Part shown: in pieces, positions 56,585 through 59,712 of the stretch | Position numbering within the stretch: the first letter of the stretch is position 1 | Layout: each line of letters begins with the position of its first letter | Translations under genes and position numbers: made by a program | The notes under the pieces: generated by a model | The model's input: only the letters and a program-made list of their open reading frames with translations | Database searches by the model: none | Told to the model about the DNA's origin: nothing | Assembly (NCBI GenBank): GCA_903834835.1 | Contig: CAILKO010000032.1 | Span: 1-59,712 of the forward strand | Length of the DNA stretch: 59,712 nt | Direction: 5' to 3' | Source of the DNA: an uncultured Pseudomonadota bacterium | GTDB lineage: Bacteria; Pseudomonadota; Gammaproteobacteria; Burkholderiales; SG8-39

Positions 56585-59500
56585 ATGACGGAATCTACCG
56601 CGCATTCGCGAACCGGGCTGCGTGCACTCGTCTGTGCGAGCGCCGCTTTTCTCCTCGGCGCACCGGCATGTATCTGGGGCCAATCCGCTGCCAATCCTGA
56701 AGCCAATGCGCCGCGATCGGTATCGGACATCATCAAGGTGCTGGAGCATTACAAGCCAGACACCTCCGCGGTGAACGCAGCCAGGGAAGTGCTCGCACGA
56801 CCGATGCCGGCCTCAGAGGATCGCACATCGCTGTTCAGGCACCACTACGCGCGCGGCACCGCAGCCAACACGCTTGGCGACAATACTTTGGCCATTGCCG
56901 AACTGAACAATGCGCGGCAGTACATGGATGCCAACGAGCTGGAAGGCATGCTCGCATTGGGCGACCTGGCTACTTTCTCCATGTCATCCGGAAATCTGCT
57001 CACCGCGCTCGAAGCAGTCAACCAGCGCCTCGCATTCGGTTACGCGCAACGCAACCAGGGATACATCATCACCACTGCGATAAACGGTGTCGCTGTATAT
57101 GTCGCGCTGGGTGACTTCGAGAACGCACGAAGAACACTTACCCGCGCGGAACAGGCCGAGTTCGAGACATTCAGGAATTCCCAGAGATTCGGTTTGTATC
57201 GCCATTACTACGCCTACTACATCGAGCGTATGCGCGGCGCAATCGCAAGCAGTGAAGGCAAGCCTACTGCCGCCGAGAGCGCTTTTCGGAAGGCACTCCG
57301 GGAACTGGAAGCAGATCGCCCAGACCGCGAAGAGCGAACGAAGCGTAATCTCGGTCACGAAACCGATGAAGTCAGGGAGGCCAACCGCGGTCGTATCCAT
57401 CGCTCGCTTGCACAGGTGCTGCTCGTGCAGGGCCGCCTCAACGCAGCCGAGCTGCATATCCGGACCGCGCTGCAGATCAGCCTGGAACGGGTCGGCCGAA
57501 GTTCGTTCGATACGATATTTGATCTCGCAAGCTATTCGCGTATCTTGCTGGAGCAGGGTCGATTTCCAGAAAGCACACTCATAGCCCGGGAAGCCGTCCG
57601 CAGCGCCGAAACCAGCGGAATGGTCCCCTATGCGAGGGCTTTAATATCCGCACGGCGCTCCCTTGGTGCGGCACTGGTCAGTAGTGGCAAATGGCAGGAG
57701 GCCTTGAAGGTGTTCGCGGAAATGAGGGCCGAGGCCGCAACGGAGCCTGAACTCGCAAAGGTGCTCGCTACAGGCGATCTCGACGAAGCACACACGCTGA
57801 TCAAGGTGGGGCAGGCGCAAGCAGCCCGGACTCTGGTTCAGGGGATCCTTGCAAAGAGTGAGCAACTTTACGGGAAGACAGACCCCAGGACAGCCGAGGT
57901 CCGCGGCTTCCATGCGGTGGCAATGGAACGATCCGGCTCCACCAATGAGGCCCTTGCCGAGTTCGCTGCGTCTGTTCCGATACTGACCGATCAGGTGCGC
58001 AATGCGGCGGCGAACGATTCCGGCAGCGTCCGCCGTGTCAAGCGCCTCGAATTCATACTGAACGCTTACATCGGGCTGCTTGCCCGGGTCCAGCAAACGG
58101 GCCAGAGACCCCCGTCTGTCGACCCGGTTTCGGAATCGTTTCGCCTGGCCGACATTGCCCGCGGCAGCGACGTCCAGCGCGCGCTCTCGGCGAGCGCAGC
58201 ACGCGCGAATATTCGCGATCCAGCGCTCGCGGAGCTCGCGCGCAAAGAACAGGACGCGCAGCGCCGGATCGCTTCTTTATCCGACATCCTCCGGACGCTG
58301 CTGGCTGCCTCGCCTGCACAGCAACTGCCCGCAGTCATCGCCCAGATGCGCAAGGACATCGACGCGCTCACTCAGGAGCGGACGGATTCCAAGCGTGAAA
58401 TAGAAAAGCGATTCCCGGACTATGCCGAGCTGGTCGATCCGAAATCCGCCAGCATCGCGTCCGTGCAGGCCTCGCTTCGCGCCGGGGAGACCCTGATCTC
58501 GATCTACACCGGGGAGGAGAACACTTTCGTTTGGGCCGTGCCGAAGACCGGTAATCCGAGGCTCGCGCGCATACCCCTGGACAGCGCTCAGATTGCACAA
58601 ACCGTTGAAAGACTGCGCAAGGCCCTCGATCCTCAGGCAAGCACAATTGAAGACATTCCGGCGTTCGATCTCGCGGCGGCTGGAAAGCTCTACGACGATC
58701 TGCTGAAGCCGGTCGAATCCGTCTGGAAAGGGACCAGCCAACACCTGTTCATCGTTCCCCATGGCGCACTGGGGCAGCTCCCCTTCGGTCTGCTACCGAC
58801 GGCGACGGTCGAGACGGCACGGCCTGCCCTCCATTTCAGCGAGTACAGTGCCGTGCCATGGCTCATCCGCGAGACAGCGATCACGCAATTGCCCTCTGTC
58901 ACCGCGCTCGGCACGCTGCGCCGAACGCCGGCACCGCCCGCAAGCCGGCGAAGTTATGTCGGCATCGGGGACCCGCTGTTCTCCAAGGAACAGGCGGCCA
59001 CGGCATTGCAGACGGCCTCTTTGCGACCCGCTACCCGGGGCATACCGGTGCGCCTGCGCAGCGCACCCAGGACCTCGGGGATCGATTCGGCCGAGCTCGC
59101 CCTGCTCCCGAGATTGCCCGATACCGCAGAAGAAATTACCGAAATCGCCCGGTCGCTCGGAGCGGATTCAACAAAGGACGTATTGCTCGGACGCGATGCC
59201 AACGAGGCCGCTGTCAAGGGCATGAACCTTGCCGACCGGCAGATCATCCACTTCGCGACCCATGGCCTGGTCCCGGGCGAGCTGAACGGACTGACCCAGC
59301 CCGCGCTTGCCCTGACCGCCCCCGAAGTCGCCGGTGTCGAGGGCGATGGCCTGCTCACGATGGACGACATCCTCGGTCTGAAGCTGAACGCGGACTGGGT
59401 GGTGCTCTCGGCCTGCAATACGGCCTCGGGCGATGGCGCGGGCTCCGAGGCCGTGTCCGGTCTGGGCCGGGCCTTCTTCTACGCCGGTGCGCGCGCCCTG

Positions 59501-59677
59501 CTCGTGTCGAACTGGCCCGTGGAAAGCGTCGCCTCCCGGCTGCTGATGTCCGACATCTTCCGGCGCTATGCCGCTAGCTGTGATGTTTCAATAGGTTGTT
59601 CAACCGGAGGTATCTGGAAAACTGGAGTTCTCGAGGCTTCAGATTCTCAGGAGAACCCACCGGATGAACAGCCATAA
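56585..59677 (+). pseudogene. Exported TPR-CHAT protein, copy 3, C-terminus interrupted by IS481-type element
   Basis: The frame matches copies 1 and 2 up to residue 998, including His893 and Cys944 of the CHAT dyad, then changes at position 59579 to 32 unrelated residues encoded by an IS end and stops at 59677. Copy 2 carries 49 more residues after this point, including APFVLVGD. The break follows GCTAGC, a CTAG target of the kind used by IS481. The start is ATG 56585, before the signal peptide (VCASAAFLLGAPACIWGQ). The catalytic dyad is present but the domain end is lost, so activity is doubtful. Confidence 0.85.
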
Positions 59678-59712
59678 GAATGCCAGAACTACCTACCAAG
59701 GGCGCAAAGCAT
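59579..59712 (+). mobile_element. Left end of an IS481-family insertion sequence
   Basis: The sequence starts TGTGATGTTTCAATAGG at 59579, directly after GCTAGC of the interrupted CHAT gene. It has the 5'-TGT end typical of IS481 and an 85-bp leader before a transposase start. Only the left end is in the window. Confidence 0.75.
59664..59712 (+). CDS. IS481-family transposase, N-terminal fragment (runs off window)
   Basis: Sixteen residues are visible, MNSHKNARTTYQGRKA, matching the N-terminal signature of IS481 transposases (MNxHKNAxLTxxGR). GGAG lies 10 nt upstream. It overlaps the hybrid stop of the interrupted CHAT reading frame. The rest, including the DDE catalytic core, is beyond the window. 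Confidence 0.75.
   Translation, partial: MNSHKNARTTYQGRKA

Overview
The window is a high-GC, gene-dense chromosomal segment from a proteobacterium, most likely a betaproteobacterium of Burkholderiales type. This rests on two orphan TctC/Bug substrate-binding proteins, a Lys/Ala-rich SWIB protein, a ureEFG accessory block with a His-tailed UreE, EttA, BioY and a gcvT-gcvH-gcvP operon behind a tandem glycine riboswitch. There are no rRNA or complete tRNA genes and no CRISPR array. The only mobile DNA is the left end of an IS481-type element at the right edge.

Layout. 0.2-3.4 kb: MFS exporter, exported M23 endopeptidase, exported ankyrin protein. 3.4-7.9 kb: TctC protein divergent from an SDR / amidohydrolase / cupin / glutathione S-transferase operon that ends in a bidirectional terminator. 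8-10.9 kb: bioY, ettA and a cupin. 11-17.3 kb: a degradative block with a 4,5-dihydroxyphthalate decarboxylase-like protein divergent from a Rieske oxygenase, a D-aminoacylase-type amidohydrolase, TctC and a LigB-type extradiol dioxygenase; this resembles a phthalate-style route. 17.3-20 kb: a frameshifted membrane-protein gene, folE and a fumarylacetoacetate hydrolase-family gene. 20-26.5 kb: MFS, meta-cleavage-type hydrolase, CaiB CoA-transferase, DUF1932 dehydrogenase, PPC protein, ROK fructokinase and a DDN-type protein. 26.5-31.9 kb: SAF-domain dehydrogenase coupled to a glycosyltransferase, then htpX, SWIB, pdxH and a YdjA-type nitroreductase. 32-38.6 kb: thiolase-like protein with a DUF35 partner, then the glycine cleavage operon. 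38.7-44.5 kb: an OGT-AlkA fusion, ChaA, a hydrolase-like/methyltransferase fusion, a sirtuin, an exported methyltransferase and a truncated UreJ-like protein. 44.6-49.8 kb: ureG, ureF, ureE and a large Cache-PAS-HD-GYP protein. 50-59.7 kb: three tandem exported TPR-CHAT (caspase-like) proteins, the third interrupted by the IS481-type element.

Two things stand out. First, four near-identical 22-bp palindromes (half-sites ATRGTAAC and GTTACYAT around a 6-bp spacer) lie next to otherwise unrelated genes: the FAH-family gene, the thiolase/DUF35 operon, the gcv operon upstream of its riboswitch, and the exported methyltransferase. Read in the direction of the adjacent gene, all four have GTAACG on the left, which suggests one undescribed transcription-factor regulon. 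Second, the tandem exported TPR-CHAT cluster keeps the His/Cys dyad in all three copies. Its third copy has lost about 49 C-terminal residues to an IS insertion at a CTAG target, the site class favoured by IS481.

All calls come from reading the sequence and from recalled family motifs. No database search was run.
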